Shown here: piece by piece, positions 1-7,548 of the stretch
Layout of the letters: each line of letters opens with the position of its first letter
How positions within the stretch are numbered: position 1 is the stretch's first letter
Origin: Rossellomorea orangium
GTDB lineage: Bacteria > Bacillota > Bacilli > Bacillales > Bacillaceae_B
Direction of reading: 5' to 3'
NCBI RefSeq assembly: GCF_019334305.1
Contig: NZ_JAHWGH010000017.1
Coordinates: 1 to 64,000 of the forward strand
DNA length: 64,000 bases
Program-made: the position numbers and the translations under genes
Notes under the pieces: model-generated
The model's input: the letters and a program-made list of their open reading frames with translations, nothing else
Told to the model about the DNA's origin: nothing
Databases searched by the model: none

Positions 1-112
1 GAACGTCCGTGGAAAGCGGAGCAGTTCCCTTCACCCTCCTGCACCACAACTTAAATGACTGAGCATCGTAAATCTTAATTTGTATGAGAATAGCAACAAT
101 CTTTGCGAAAAC
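1..112 (-). repeat. Partial, inverted copy of the palindromic intergenic repeat at 38794-39010
   Basis: The reverse complement of bases 1-60 matches 38841-38900 with about four mismatches, including the core GGTGAAGGGAACTGC and the CACGGACGTTC segment. Weaker similarity continues outward to about base 112 (GATTGTTG, AAGAT, TGCTC blocks). The copy is cut by the start of the window, so only one arm is visible. The function is unknown; elements of this kind are common between genes in Bacillaceae. Confidence 0.8.
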
Positions 113-118
113 AGCCTA

Positions 119-146
119 AAAAAACACCCCGTTCGGGTGTTTTTAA
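119..146 (-). terminator. Intrinsic terminator after the GNAT gene
   Basis: A short perfect stem ACACCC/GGGTGT around a CGTTC loop is flanked by A-runs and T-runs. It lies just past the stop codon of the minus-strand GNAT gene and could work in both directions. Confidence 0.8.
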
Positions 147-150
147 GTTT

Positions 151-1056
151 CTAAACTTTCAAATCGTACCGGGTGAATCCTCTGTAAACATACATACCTG
201 CTTTTTGGTAGACAATGGTGGCGTCGGTGTAGCTATCACTGTCGACGGAGAGTGCGGCGGTTTTCATTCCCCGTTCGTTCAGTTTTAAAAAGGCATAGGA
301 AAGAAGGAGATGGGCTAGCCCTTTTCGACGCCAGTCCTTCCTGATCCCGAGATGGGAGATTTCCCCTATTTCAGTTTCCTCATTAACAGAACAAAGGATA
401 AATCCAACCATATCGTTTTCTTCTTTTAAGAGATACCATAGTGTAGGATCAAATGATGGCCGTTGGAATCTCTTAATGAATTCCTGAAATTCTGAGGGGT
501 GATAATCAAAATGATCTGAGAATACGTCCTCAAATGTCTCATAAAGAGACTGTGCTTCAGTATCAGGGTTGAATTCAGAAATTCGATAAGAAGAGGGAAT
601 CGACGGATTGTCCAAACCTTCGAGATTCTTTTTCATCTGAAACCAGTATCGGGTCGGAGTAAATCCAATTTTTTCAAATGTCCTCTTCTCTGCATCGAGA
701 TTTGCTGATAATATAATTGTTTTGGAATCGGAAATATGTTCTTTTCGGGCTCTAGCTGATTTGATTAATTCTGTTGCCATCTCTTCGATATACATACCAA
801 GATTCTCGTCAGGCTTGCCTAAAATCAAAGAAGGTAGGCGGTGATCTTTTTCTGTCAAAATGGAAACTGCCACCAGATCCCCATCTTTCCAAAGTCCGAT
901 CCGATCTCCTGCAGGTATGAATTCAAGGATTTCCTGTAATTCCCCTTCACTTGTTTGCACTTCACCATATACCTCATTTTCATAGTTCATAAAGAGCTTA
1001 ACAAGCGATGGTTTATCCTCCTTGGATATGATTCGCTTACTATATGATCCGTTCAT
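151..1056 (-). CDS. GNAT-family N-acetyltransferase, two-domain
   Basis: A 301-residue protein with two GNAT-like halves. The C-terminal half is the clear one: after a strand containing GEISHLGI comes the acetyl-CoA loop RRKGLAHLLL near residue 240, then the usual C-terminal VYQKAGM segment. The N-terminal half (roughly 1-145) is more diverged, with an EKIGF motif that mimics the end of a GNAT fold. A good ribosome site (GGGGAGT) lies 6 bases before the ATG. It stands alone and is followed by a hairpin terminator. The family transfers an acetyl group from acetyl-CoA to an amine; the substrate cannot be told from sequence. Confidence 0.85.
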   Translation of the reverse strand: MNGSYSKRIISKEDKPSLVKLFMNYENEVYGEVQTSEGELQEILEFIPAGDRIGLWKDGDLVAVSILTEKDHRLPSLILGKPDENLGMYIEEMATELIKSARARKEHISDSKTIILSANLDAEKRTFEKIGFTPTRYWFQMKKNLEGLDNPSIPSSYRISEFNPDTEAQSLYETFEDVFSDHFDYHPSEFQEFIKRFQRPSFDPTLWYLLKEENDMVGFILCSVNEETEIGEISHLGIRKDWRRKGLAHLLLSYAFLKLNERGMKTAALSVDSDSYTDATIVYQKAGMYVYRGFTRYDLKV

Positions 1057-1124
1057 ATTTTACTCCCCGTTTAATATTAAATTTCCCAGCAATTTGATCG
1101 AACGATGTGAGGATTTGAATGATC

Positions 1125-1167
1125 AAAAAAAAGCTGATTTCTCCCGTGAATGTGGGAGAAATCAGCT
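1125..1167 (-). terminator. Intrinsic terminator after the 67-aa gene
   Basis: A 14-bp perfect stem (AGCTGATTTCTCCC and its complement) with an 8-base loop is followed on the minus strand by a run of eight T. It sits 10 bases beyond the stop codon at 1178. Confidence 0.92.
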
Positions 1168-1177
1168 GGAAGAAGGA

Positions 1178-1381
1178 TTATACTTCTTCAAAGTACTCTT
1201 TGTAAAAGCCACCCATTTTTCCACTCTCATCGATCACGAAGAAGTAATCTTCTGATTCATTCTTCACTTCGTATTCTTTTCCAACGGTGAGAACATTAGC
1301 AACTGTGTATTTTTTGGCATCAGTATGTACACATTTTACCTTTTTATTAGTATTGTGCTCAGTCCAAGTCTTATGGATCAC
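1178..1381 (-). CDS. Small conserved protein, DUF6501-like
   Basis: A 67-residue cytoplasmic protein with no signal peptide or membrane segment. The sequence (VKCVHTDAKKY, then VGKEYEVKNE and GGFYKEYFEE) is what I remember of the short Bacillus family labelled DUF6501; that label is from memory. The likely fold is a small beta-barrel because strands alternate with Gly. It starts with GTG, eight bases after a perfect GGAGG. It is monocistronic with its own strong terminator. No function is known to me. Confidence 0.7.
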   Translation of the reverse strand: MIHKTWTEHNTNKKVKCVHTDAKKYTVANVLTVGKEYEVKNESEDYFFVIDESGKMGGFYKEYFEEV

Positions 1382-1593
1382 ATCAACAACCTCCTTTTAA
1401 TGAGAACTATGCTACTAGTATATTCTTACAGGCTCATTTGTTCAACTACTATCCTGCGGCATTGTATCTATTTCGTTTCTCTTCGATTGATTCATTAAAA
1501 AAGTAATTTGTATATTTTTCACAAAATCTGTCACATCTATCTTTTTATATGGTATATTATAGGAGATTAAATGTTTGGAGAGGTTAGGTACAA

Positions 1594-1923
1594 GTGAAAA
1601 AAGAATTAACCAGAATGGGAATGATCTTCTCTTTCATGCTGATTGTCTATATGAGTACACATAGACCAAGTGAAGCCCAGTTCTACTCATGGCTCTTGAA
1701 GGAATATAATATTGAATGTCATGAATCAATAACGTGCACGAAAAAATCAGAGGGCAATTCATACACAACACTGATCGAAACAGGATCAAATATTAAGAAC
1801 GGATACCTTCTGTTCAACACGATCGGCAAGATCTATGAAGATGAGAATGGCTCAAGAATCACTGTTAAAGCGATGGGTATGTTTGGGAAGTATTTTACAA
1901 TCATAATTGATGAACAAGGCTGA
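1594..1923 (+). CDS. Putative exported small protein, function unknown
   Basis: A 109-residue protein starting with GTG, ten bases after GGAGAGG. Residues 7-22 are hydrophobic and followed by PSEA-QF, a plausible signal-peptidase site, so the mature part (about 80 residues) is probably outside the membrane. It contains two Cys (CHESITC) five residues apart that could form a disulfide. I do not recognise the family with certainty; it resembles short exported Bacillus proteins of the DUF4359 type, but this is a weak impression. It converges on the DedA gene and shares a weak hairpin terminator with it. Confidence 0.6.
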   Translation: MKKELTRMGMIFSFMLIVYMSTHRPSEAQFYSWLLKEYNIECHESITCTKKSEGNSYTTLIETGSNIKNGYLLFNTIGKIYEDENGSRITVKAMGMFGKYFTIIIDEQG

Positions 1924-1957
1924 TGGCAAATCAACACTTCCATCAGTCTTTTGTTAT
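1919..1957 (+). terminator. Probable intrinsic terminator
   Basis: About 11 paired positions, with one G-T pair, built on CTGATGG/CCATCAG. The loop is 13 bases and the tail CTTTTGTT. It overlaps the stop codon of the preceding plus-strand gene and the convergent stop of the DedA gene. Confidence 0.6.
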
Positions 1958-2580
1958 TTTCGGTATCTTACTTTTTTCCATTTTGTAGTGAGTGTACTTT
2001 TTTTCATGATGTGTATGAGTACGTATATAATGATTGAGATAAAAAGGATAGCAAAGAAGATTCCTGCTTTTACACTCACTTCCTCTAATATCGCCTGAAA
2101 TCTTTTAGGAAAGTACCGTCCAATCTGAAAATAGATAAATCCCCATACGAAAGCTGAAGGAAGGGCATATAGAAGGAATTTCATAAAGGGGATTCCCTTT
2201 GACGCACCTGCAATGTAAGGCATGAATAATCGGACACCAGGTATAAAATAGCTGAACGAAATGGCTAAAGGGCCATATTTATGCAACCAGATCTCTCCAT
2301 TTTCAATCAGTTTTTTTGATTTTTTCCCCTTCATCATACGAGAAGTTACCTTTGAGCCTAAATACCTTCCATTCAAGAAGGCAAAAATCCCATAGGAGAT
2401 TAACCCACTGTACATAAAGAAAAAAGAGGTGTAAGGGTCAAAATGTCTCCATTCTGAAAGATATCCCGCTAATGCTGCAGCCAGTTCGTTTGGTACCGGT
2501 AAGCCTACAAATACAACCCAGCTAAAAAGGAACATGGCCAAATATCCAATTTGATCTACCAACTCAAGTAAAAAGTCCAT
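1954..2580 (-). CDS. DedA-family membrane protein
   Basis: A 208-residue multi-pass membrane protein. The family signature is present: GLPVPNE near residue 27 in the first re-entrant segment, and a basic RLFMPYIAG stretch near 118-126, the conserved Arg-Pro-Gly-Ala region of the SNARE-associated/DedA fold. DedA proteins are linked to lipid (undecaprenyl phosphate or phosphatidylethanolamine) flipping and membrane homeostasis; which lipid is not visible here. I chose the ATG at 2580 rather than the adjacent GTG at 2583 because AGAGGTG would otherwise be only one base away. It is monocistronic. Confidence 0.88.
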   Translation of the reverse strand: MDFLLELVDQIGYLAMFLFSWVVFVGLPVPNELAAALAGYLSEWRHFDPYTSFFFMYSGLISYGIFAFLNGRYLGSKVTSRMMKGKKSKKLIENGEIWLHKYGPLAISFSYFIPGVRLFMPYIAGASKGIPFMKFLLYALPSAFVWGFIYFQIGRYFPKRFQAILEEVSVKAGIFFAILFISIIIYVLIHIMKKSTLTTKWKKVRYRK

Positions 2581-2708
2581 CACACACCTCTTTTCACTTC
2601 CTGCGATTCGTTCCGCCCATTGAGATTCCTAGACGCTTACCAATGAATCACCCGCTTACGGGAGAGAAAACCATTTCAGAATAGAATTAACTTAATGAAT
2701 TTACCTGT

Positions 2709-3584
2709 TTAACTTGGCTTTAAAAGATTCTGTACTTGTTCCTTTGTCATACCTATTTCCGTTAATTGTTTTTGTAACTTTTCATGGTATGCCATGCTTA
2801 CGTGAGGAAGACTCCCTCGAAGGATTTCCCTTGCGTAATGATCGGGAGGACATGTTTCTTCATATTTCGCTTTTACAATAAAGGTCAACACATCTTTATG
2901 GCGGGTACCGTCAATTGTAATGTCAATGAAAGCGGCTCTGTACCAGCCAGGTGTCACACCCTCCCTCGTAAACAAGTATTCTACTGCCTGCTGAGGGATT
3001 TCATAGACGACGCCTTCCATTGTCCCGCCATCTTCTACAATGTCTCCTCGACCTCCATCATCAACTTGAAAAAGATATTTCATCGTATAACCTTCCAATT
3101 CACCGGCACCAAGGCAGTTTGCGAAATAACGATCTACTCCAGCTTTTTTAAAGCGATCATCATCCATGCAGGAACCGTATGCAAAATAAAGGGTTCCTTC
3201 AGGTTTTTCCTTTAGATATTGATGAACTTTCCAGTCCCCTGAAGGAATTTCTCCTTGAAATAATGCTTCGTTTTCAGAATAATATACAAACGCTTCATAT
3301 TCTCCTGTATCAGTAGCAACTTTTTTTATCTTCCGAATATAGAGGTTGTCTTCTCTGCCTTCCAAGAAATCCTCAAGTTCATCCACTTTTGATAATATAT
3401 CTGAGTTAATCTTATACAATTCTCCATAGACTCTTCCATCCCCTTCTCTAAGGGCGGGATACCCTCTACTAGTCTCGTAAAGAACTCCCTCAACCCAGGC
3501 TTGCTCCCTGATTAATAAAGATTCCTTCAATAGTGTATGATTACTTTCATGTCTTCTTAACGTACCATAAACAAAAACGTACAC
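2709..3584 (-). CDS. ykqA: Gamma-glutamylcyclotransferase-like protein with two GGCT domains (YkqA-like)
   Basis: A 291-residue protein of two tandem gamma-glutamylcyclotransferase folds. The first begins VFVYGTLRR at residues 3-11, the glycine-rich loop; the second begins YFAYGSCMDDDRF near residue 133. An acidic catalytic Glu is expected in each; the first domain has ELEDF(L)EG in the right region, the second is less clear. The doubled layout and length match B. subtilis YkqA (about 277 aa). The start is GTG with AAGGGG upstream. The substrate is unproven in this family. Confidence 0.8.
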   Translation of the reverse strand: MYVFVYGTLRRHESNHTLLKESLLIREQAWVEGVLYETSRGYPALREGDGRVYGELYKINSDILSKVDELEDFLEGREDNLYIRKIKKVATDTGEYEAFVYYSENEALFQGEIPSGDWKVHQYLKEKPEGTLYFAYGSCMDDDRFKKAGVDRYFANCLGAGELEGYTMKYLFQVDDGGRGDIVEDGGTMEGVVYEIPQQAVEYLFTREGVTPGWYRAAFIDITIDGTRHKDVLTFIVKAKYEETCPPDHYAREILRGSLPHVSMAYHEKLQKQLTEIGMTKEQVQNLLKPS

Positions 3585-3715
3585 AGTTTTACCCCTTCCC
3601 CTTGGTTAACATAACTTTATTATTGTGAAACAATGAAATTTACTTTTCTATATTTTATCAAATGGCCGATCAAATTTCAGTTAAACATACTCAAAGAATA
3701 GGGATATAGTGTAAT

Positions 3716-3745
3716 AGGGCATTCCTGTCATGACAGGAATGCCCT
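3716..3745. repeat. Perfect 30-bp palindrome between ykqA and the acyl-CoA synthetase
   Basis: AGGGCATTCCTGTCA is followed directly by its complement, with no loop bases to spare. It lies 22 bases past the stop codon of the minus-strand synthetase gene, so it may end that transcript, although no U-rich tail follows. A protein-binding site is the alternative. Confidence 0.6.
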
Positions 3746-3766
3746 ATGGGAAACGCTTTCAATTAT

Positions 3767-5413
3767 TCAGTTACTTTTTGGTATGGCCGTTTGTCTTGCC
3801 TGCTCTCTTAATCGGAATTTTTGTATCTTTCCAGAGGCTGTCATTGGGTAAGAATCAGTAAATTCTATATACCTTGGAATTTTATGTCGGGAAATCTTAC
3901 CGGTACAATACTCTCTGATTTCTTCAGACGTTGCCTTGTGACCTTCTTTGAGAATGATCCAAGCCATGACTTCCTCACCATATACCTCATCTGGGATGCC
4001 AATTACTTGTACATCCAACACCTTAGGGTGGGAATAAAGGAACTCTTCAATTTCTCTCGGGTAAATATTCTCACCACCTCGAATGATCATATCTTTAAGC
4101 CTTCCGGTAATCCTGCAATATCCATGTTCATCCATAACGGCCAGATCACCTGTATGTAGCCAGCCTTGATCGTCGATGGCAAGTCTCGTAGCCTCTTCAT
4201 TTTTATAGTACCCTTTCATAACATGGTAGCCCCTGGTACATAATTCACCCTGGACTCCATTTGGTACTTCCCGGTTTGAACCAGGTTCCACGATCTTCAC
4301 CTCAACATTCGGAAGTGCTTTTCCTACGGTCTCTACTTTTAATTCGATCGGATCATGAGTGCGTGTCTGTGTGATCACCGGTGATGACTCGGTCTGGCCA
4401 TAGGCAATCGTGATTTCATCCGCTCCCATTTTATCCATGACACCTTTCATTACTTCAATTGGACAATTGCTTCCTGCCATGATACCGGTACGCAGATGAG
4501 ACAAATCGTATTGATCGAAGTCAGGGAGATTCAGTTCTGATATGAACATGGTCGGTACTCCATGGAGTCCCGTACATTTTTCATCCTGTACGGTCTTTAA
4601 GACCTGACGAGGATCGAATTCCTGTAATGGAACCATTGTAGCTCCCACGGAAACACATGCAAGTACACCTAATACACACCCGAAACAATGAAAGAATGGA
4701 ACAGGTATGCAAAGACGGTCTTTTTGACTGAGCCTCATGCACCCGGCTATGTTATAACCGTTGTTTACGATATTGGAGTGTGTGAGCATGACCCCTTTTG
4801 GAAATCCCGTCGTCCCCGATGTATATTGCATATTAATAACGTCTTGGGGGGAAAGGCTTGAAAGTCTTTCGTCCAACTCTTTGTCATCGGTTTCCTTCCC
4901 TTTGTCCAAAATATCCTGCCAGCTATATGTACCCGGATAGGAATTCTCCCCCAGAACAATGACGTTTTTCAAAAAAGGAAGTTTTTTACTCATTAATTCC
5001 CCCGGCTTGCAAGAGTTTAACTCCGGACAGATTTCATATAACATGTCTATATAAGACGCACCTCTGAAGCCTTCCATTAGAATGATCGTCTGACTGTCAG
5101 ACTGCTTTAACAAATATTCTAATTCCGCGGTTCGATAATTGGTATTCACGGTTACCAGGACCGCGCCCATTTTACCTGTTGAGAATTGGCTCACTAACCA
5201 TTCTGGAGTATTTGATGCCCATATGGCAATGTGATCCCCTTTATCGATACCCAGCTTCATGAATCCTTTTGCAGCCTGTCTGCACAGTTGATTAAATTCA
5301 TGATATGACCATCGCAATCCTCTGTCCGCATAAACGACTGCCTCGATATCAGGCTGAATTCGTGCTTTTTCTTCAAGAAGTTCCCCTACTGTAGTGTGTA
5401 AAATCTCCGACAA
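3767..5413 (-). CDS. yngI: AMP-forming acyl-CoA synthetase (YngI-like)
   Basis: A 548-residue ANL-superfamily enzyme that activates a carboxylic acid with ATP and joins it to CoA. Key motifs are the P-loop YTSGTTGFPKGV (about 197-208), the aromatic GQTESSP (about 340), the TGD hinge (TGDLAVMD, about 421), the KDMIIRGGENIYP segment, and the catalytic Lys near the C-terminus in TASGKIQKFRL. Length and sequence closely follow B. subtilis YngI, a predicted medium-chain or branched acyl-CoA synthetase. The start is TTG, seven bases after GGGGGA. Unlike yngEFGHIJ, no leucine-degradation genes adjoin it here. Confidence 0.9.
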   Translation of the reverse strand: MSEILHTTVGELLEEKARIQPDIEAVVYADRGLRWSYHEFNQLCRQAAKGFMKLGIDKGDHIAIWASNTPEWLVSQFSTGKMGAVLVTVNTNYRTAELEYLLKQSDSQTIILMEGFRGASYIDMLYEICPELNSCKPGELMSKKLPFLKNVIVLGENSYPGTYSWQDILDKGKETDDKELDERLSSLSPQDVINMQYTSGTTGFPKGVMLTHSNIVNNGYNIAGCMRLSQKDRLCIPVPFFHCFGCVLGVLACVSVGATMVPLQEFDPRQVLKTVQDEKCTGLHGVPTMFISELNLPDFDQYDLSHLRTGIMAGSNCPIEVMKGVMDKMGADEITIAYGQTESSPVITQTRTHDPIELKVETVGKALPNVEVKIVEPGSNREVPNGVQGELCTRGYHVMKGYYKNEEATRLAIDDQGWLHTGDLAVMDEHGYCRITGRLKDMIIRGGENIYPREIEEFLYSHPKVLDVQVIGIPDEVYGEEVMAWIILKEGHKATSEEIREYCTGKISRHKIPRYIEFTDSYPMTASGKIQKFRLREQARQTAIPKSN

Positions 5414-5787
5414 ATGAATATCCCCCTTTACTTAGACCGAAAGATGCTTGGAACCCTGCGAGCGTATGTAATCCTTGAGGTGAAAAATTTAGTTCCCTAT
5501 TCGTGTATATTATCACAAAAATTTAAATTTTCAAACTAATCAATCCACCTTTATGCTTTAGAAATTTAAGTAGTTTAGTAAACTACAAAATTCCACAATA
5601 TAAAAATGGTTTAACTAAACATTATAGACAAAAATCGCCTCACCTAAACCAAAATCAACAAAATAACTAAAAATACAACTTTTGACGTGATTTACGAAAA
5701 AACTCTTTTCAAATGTAGGTTTTCTATGTAGAATATATAGAAAATATAGAAAATTCTATATTTTATACATTTCCTGGGAGGTTGGTC
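5414..5787. promoter_or_regulatory. AT-rich intergenic region with two dyads upstream of the Sda-like gene
   Basis: This 374-base gap carries no further gene. Positions 5570-5586 form a perfect 8-1-8 palindrome (GTAGTTTA, G, TAAACTAC). Positions 5741-5764 form an 11-bp inverted repeat (AAAATATAGAA, 2-base centre, complement) ending 12 bases before the ribosome site of the 5788 gene. Either could be an operator; the second could also be an mRNA hairpin. A clear sigma-A promoter is not obvious; TTTTCA-17-TAGAAT just before the second dyad is a weak match. Confidence 0.5.
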
Positions 5788-5922
5788 ATGAAAATCTTAA
5801 GTAATGAACAGTTGGTGGCAGCTTATCGTGATGCTGAGAAACAAGGGAATGATCAAGACTGGATTATGCTTCTTAAGAAAGAAATTCGTAACCGTGGATT
5901 AAAACCTTTTAGGAAATCTTGA
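5788..5922 (+). CDS. Sda-like sporulation checkpoint peptide
   Basis: A 44-residue peptide with GGGAGGT five bases before its ATG. It follows the Sda pattern: L-S-(D/N)-E-x-L-(I/V) at 4-10, Tyr13, Ala16, then D-(F/W)-I-x-L-(I/L) at 24-29 and E-I-x-x-R-x-L at 32-38. These are the two amphipathic helices by which Sda binds the dimerisation domain of KinA/KinB and blocks the Spo0A phosphorelay when replication is disturbed. I infer the same role; the C-terminal tail differs from B. subtilis Sda. No DnaA-box cluster is visible upstream, so regulation may differ. It is followed by a strong terminator. Confidence 0.72.
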   Translation: MKILSNEQLVAAYRDAEKQGNDQDWIMLLKKEIRNRGLKPFRKS

Positions 5923-5982
5923 CTGTTTAAACATAATTAGAATTCAAGGCTTTTATCTCACCCCCTGAGATACCATTGTGAT

Positions 5983-6016
5983 GACAGACCCAAATTTATT
6001 TGAGTCTGTCTTTTTT
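5983..6016 (+). terminator. Intrinsic terminator after the Sda-like gene
   Basis: Stem GACAGAC...GTCTGTC with an inner AAAT/ATTT extension, then TTTTTT. The convergent 45-aa gene ends inside this hairpin (stop at 5996-5998). Confidence 0.85.
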
Positions 6017-6133
6017 CATTTCCTTCGATCCATGATATTCCTCGATTTGTTTATATTGCTCACTATCGAGCAGTCCCAACTTATGAAAAAAATAGGAATA
6101 TTGAATGATTTTTTTTGAATGATACGGTTTCAT
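5996..6133 (-). CDS. 45-residue basic peptide, function unknown
   Basis: The ATG follows AGAGAGGTG by six bases. The product is lysine- and tyrosine-rich (begins MKPYHSKKIIQYSYF) with a probable helix over LLDSEQYKQIEEYH and no hydrophobic segment long enough to cross a membrane. A possible -10 TATAAT lies about 40 bases upstream but the -35 is poor. The stop codon is inside the terminator of the convergent Sda-like gene. I do not recognise it. The good ribosome site argues for translation; the short length limits certainty. Confidence 0.5.
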   Translation of the reverse strand: MKPYHSKKIIQYSYFFHKLGLLDSEQYKQIEEYHGSKEMKKDRLK

Positions 6134-6221
6134 AATTACACCTCTCTAATTTGTCCGAAAGTTTCCCGAAGTAAACTTTATTATACTTATCCATATTTTA
6201 TGTGATTGGTGAAAAATGGTG

Positions 6222-6267
6222 AAAAAAAAAGCTGACTCATAGACCTAAAATGGTCATATGAATCAGC
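6222..6267 (-). terminator. Intrinsic terminator of the odhAB operon
   Basis: A GC-capped imperfect stem (GGCTGATTCATATGACC with its partner) is followed on the minus strand by nine T, 35 bases past the odhB stop codon. Confidence 0.88.
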
Positions 6268-6302
6268 CAAACATTCATCTATCACTATTCAATCAGAATG
6301 AA

Positions 6303-7529
6303 TTAACCTTCAAGAAGCAAATCTTCCGGGTTTTCAAGTAAGTCTTTAACCATTGCAAGGAAGCCTACAGCTTCTTTACCATCAATGATTCTATGGTCAT
6401 ATGATAATGCAATATACATCATCGGACGATTCTCCATTGTATCTTTATCAATGGCTACAGGACGGAGTTGAATTTTGTGCATTCCTAAAATTCCGACTTG
6501 AGGTCCATTTAAGATTGGAGTAGATAAGAGTGAACCAAATACTCCACCATTTGTAATGGTGAATGAACCACCTTGAAGATCTCCTAAAGATAGTTTATTG
6601 TTTCTTGCCTTAGTAGCAAGTTCCATAATTTCGCCTTCAATTTCTGCAAAATTCTTGCGTTCACAATCGCGTACCACAGGTACAACCAGTCCATCATCCG
6701 TTGATACGGCTACACCGACATCATAGAATTTCTTCAGGACAATTTCATCCCCATCGATTTCAGCATTTACATAAGGGTATTTCTTCAGAGCCGCAACGAC
6801 CGCTTTAGTGAAGAAACTCATGAAACCAAGTCTTACATCATGGTCATCGAAGAATTTGTCTTTTTTGCGTTTGCGGAGCTCCATGACTTTGCTCATATCG
6901 ATTTCATTGAACGTCGTTAACATGGCAGCAGTTTGCTGAACCTCGACTAGTCGTTTCGCAATCGTTTGACGACGACGGGACATTTTCTCACGTACTACCG
7001 GCTTTCCATCATCTTTCTTAGCAGGCGCTTTCTTTTCCTGTGGAGAAGGCTTGGAAGCTTCAGCTGGCTTATTGCTATAGGCCTCGATGTCCTGTTTACG
7101 TACACGGCCAAGTGGATCTGTTGGTACATCCGAGAGGTCGATGCCTTTTTCACGTGCTAATTTACGTGCAGCCGGAGAAGCGATTGGACGATTCTTTTTG
7201 TCCTCTTTCACAGGTGCTTCTTCTTTCTTGCTCTCTTCCTTCTCTTCTTGTTTAGTAGCCTCTTCTTTTGCTTCAGGAGTGGAAGGAGCTTCTCCTCCTG
7301 CACCAACGATGGCAATCACTTGCCCAACTTCAACGGTATCGCCTTCATCGGCTTTCAGTTCCTGGATCGTACCAGCTTCTTCTGAAATGACTTCAACATT
7401 TACTTTGTCCGTTTCAAGCTCGACAATATATTCGCCTTTTTCAACATAATCCCCAGGCTGCTTCAACCATTGGGCAATCGTACCTTCTGTTATTGATTCT
7501 GCTAATTCTGGAACTTTAATTTCTGCCAC
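6303..7529 (-). CDS. odhB: 2-oxoglutarate dehydrogenase E2, dihydrolipoyl succinyltransferase
   Basis: A 408-residue core subunit that carries the succinyl group from E1 to CoA in the TCA cycle. Domains are: lipoyl domain 1-75 with lipoyl-Lys42 in ETDKVNV; an Ala/Lys/Glu linker 80-115; the E3-binding domain about 115-152 ([16 protein letters not shown]); a second linker; and the catalytic domain from about 180, ending with SYDHRIIDG, whose His379 and Asp383 are catalytic. The start is GTG with GAGGAGG eight bases upstream. It lies 19 bases downstream of odhA in one operon and is followed by a terminator. Confidence 0.97.
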   Translation of the reverse strand: MAEIKVPELAESITEGTIAQWLKQPGDYVEKGEYIVELETDKVNVEVISEEAGTIQELKADEGDTVEVGQVIAIVGAGGEAPSTPEAKEEATKQEEKEESKKEEAPVKEDKKNRPIASPAARKLAREKGIDLSDVPTDPLGRVRKQDIEAYSNKPAEASKPSPQEKKAPAKKDDGKPVVREKMSRRRQTIAKRLVEVQQTAAMLTTFNEIDMSKVMELRKRKKDKFFDDHDVRLGFMSFFTKAVVAALKKYPYVNAEIDGDEIVLKKFYDVGVAVSTDDGLVVPVVRDCERKNFAEIEGEIMELATKARNNKLSLGDLQGGSFTITNGGVFGSLLSTPILNGPQVGILGMHKIQLRPVAIDKDTMENRPMMYIALSYDHRIIDGKEAVGFLAMVKDLLENPEDLLLEG

Positions 7530-7548
7530 TGTGATGTCCTCCTCTTTC

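Noticed and set aside
3716-3745. Strong intrinsic terminator
   Set aside because: The palindrome is perfect but no U-tract follows on either strand, so it is listed only as a palindrome.
5500-5790. DnaA boxes upstream of the Sda-like gene
   Set aside because: TTATCACA near 5508 lacks a base of the TTATNCACA consensus and no cluster was found.
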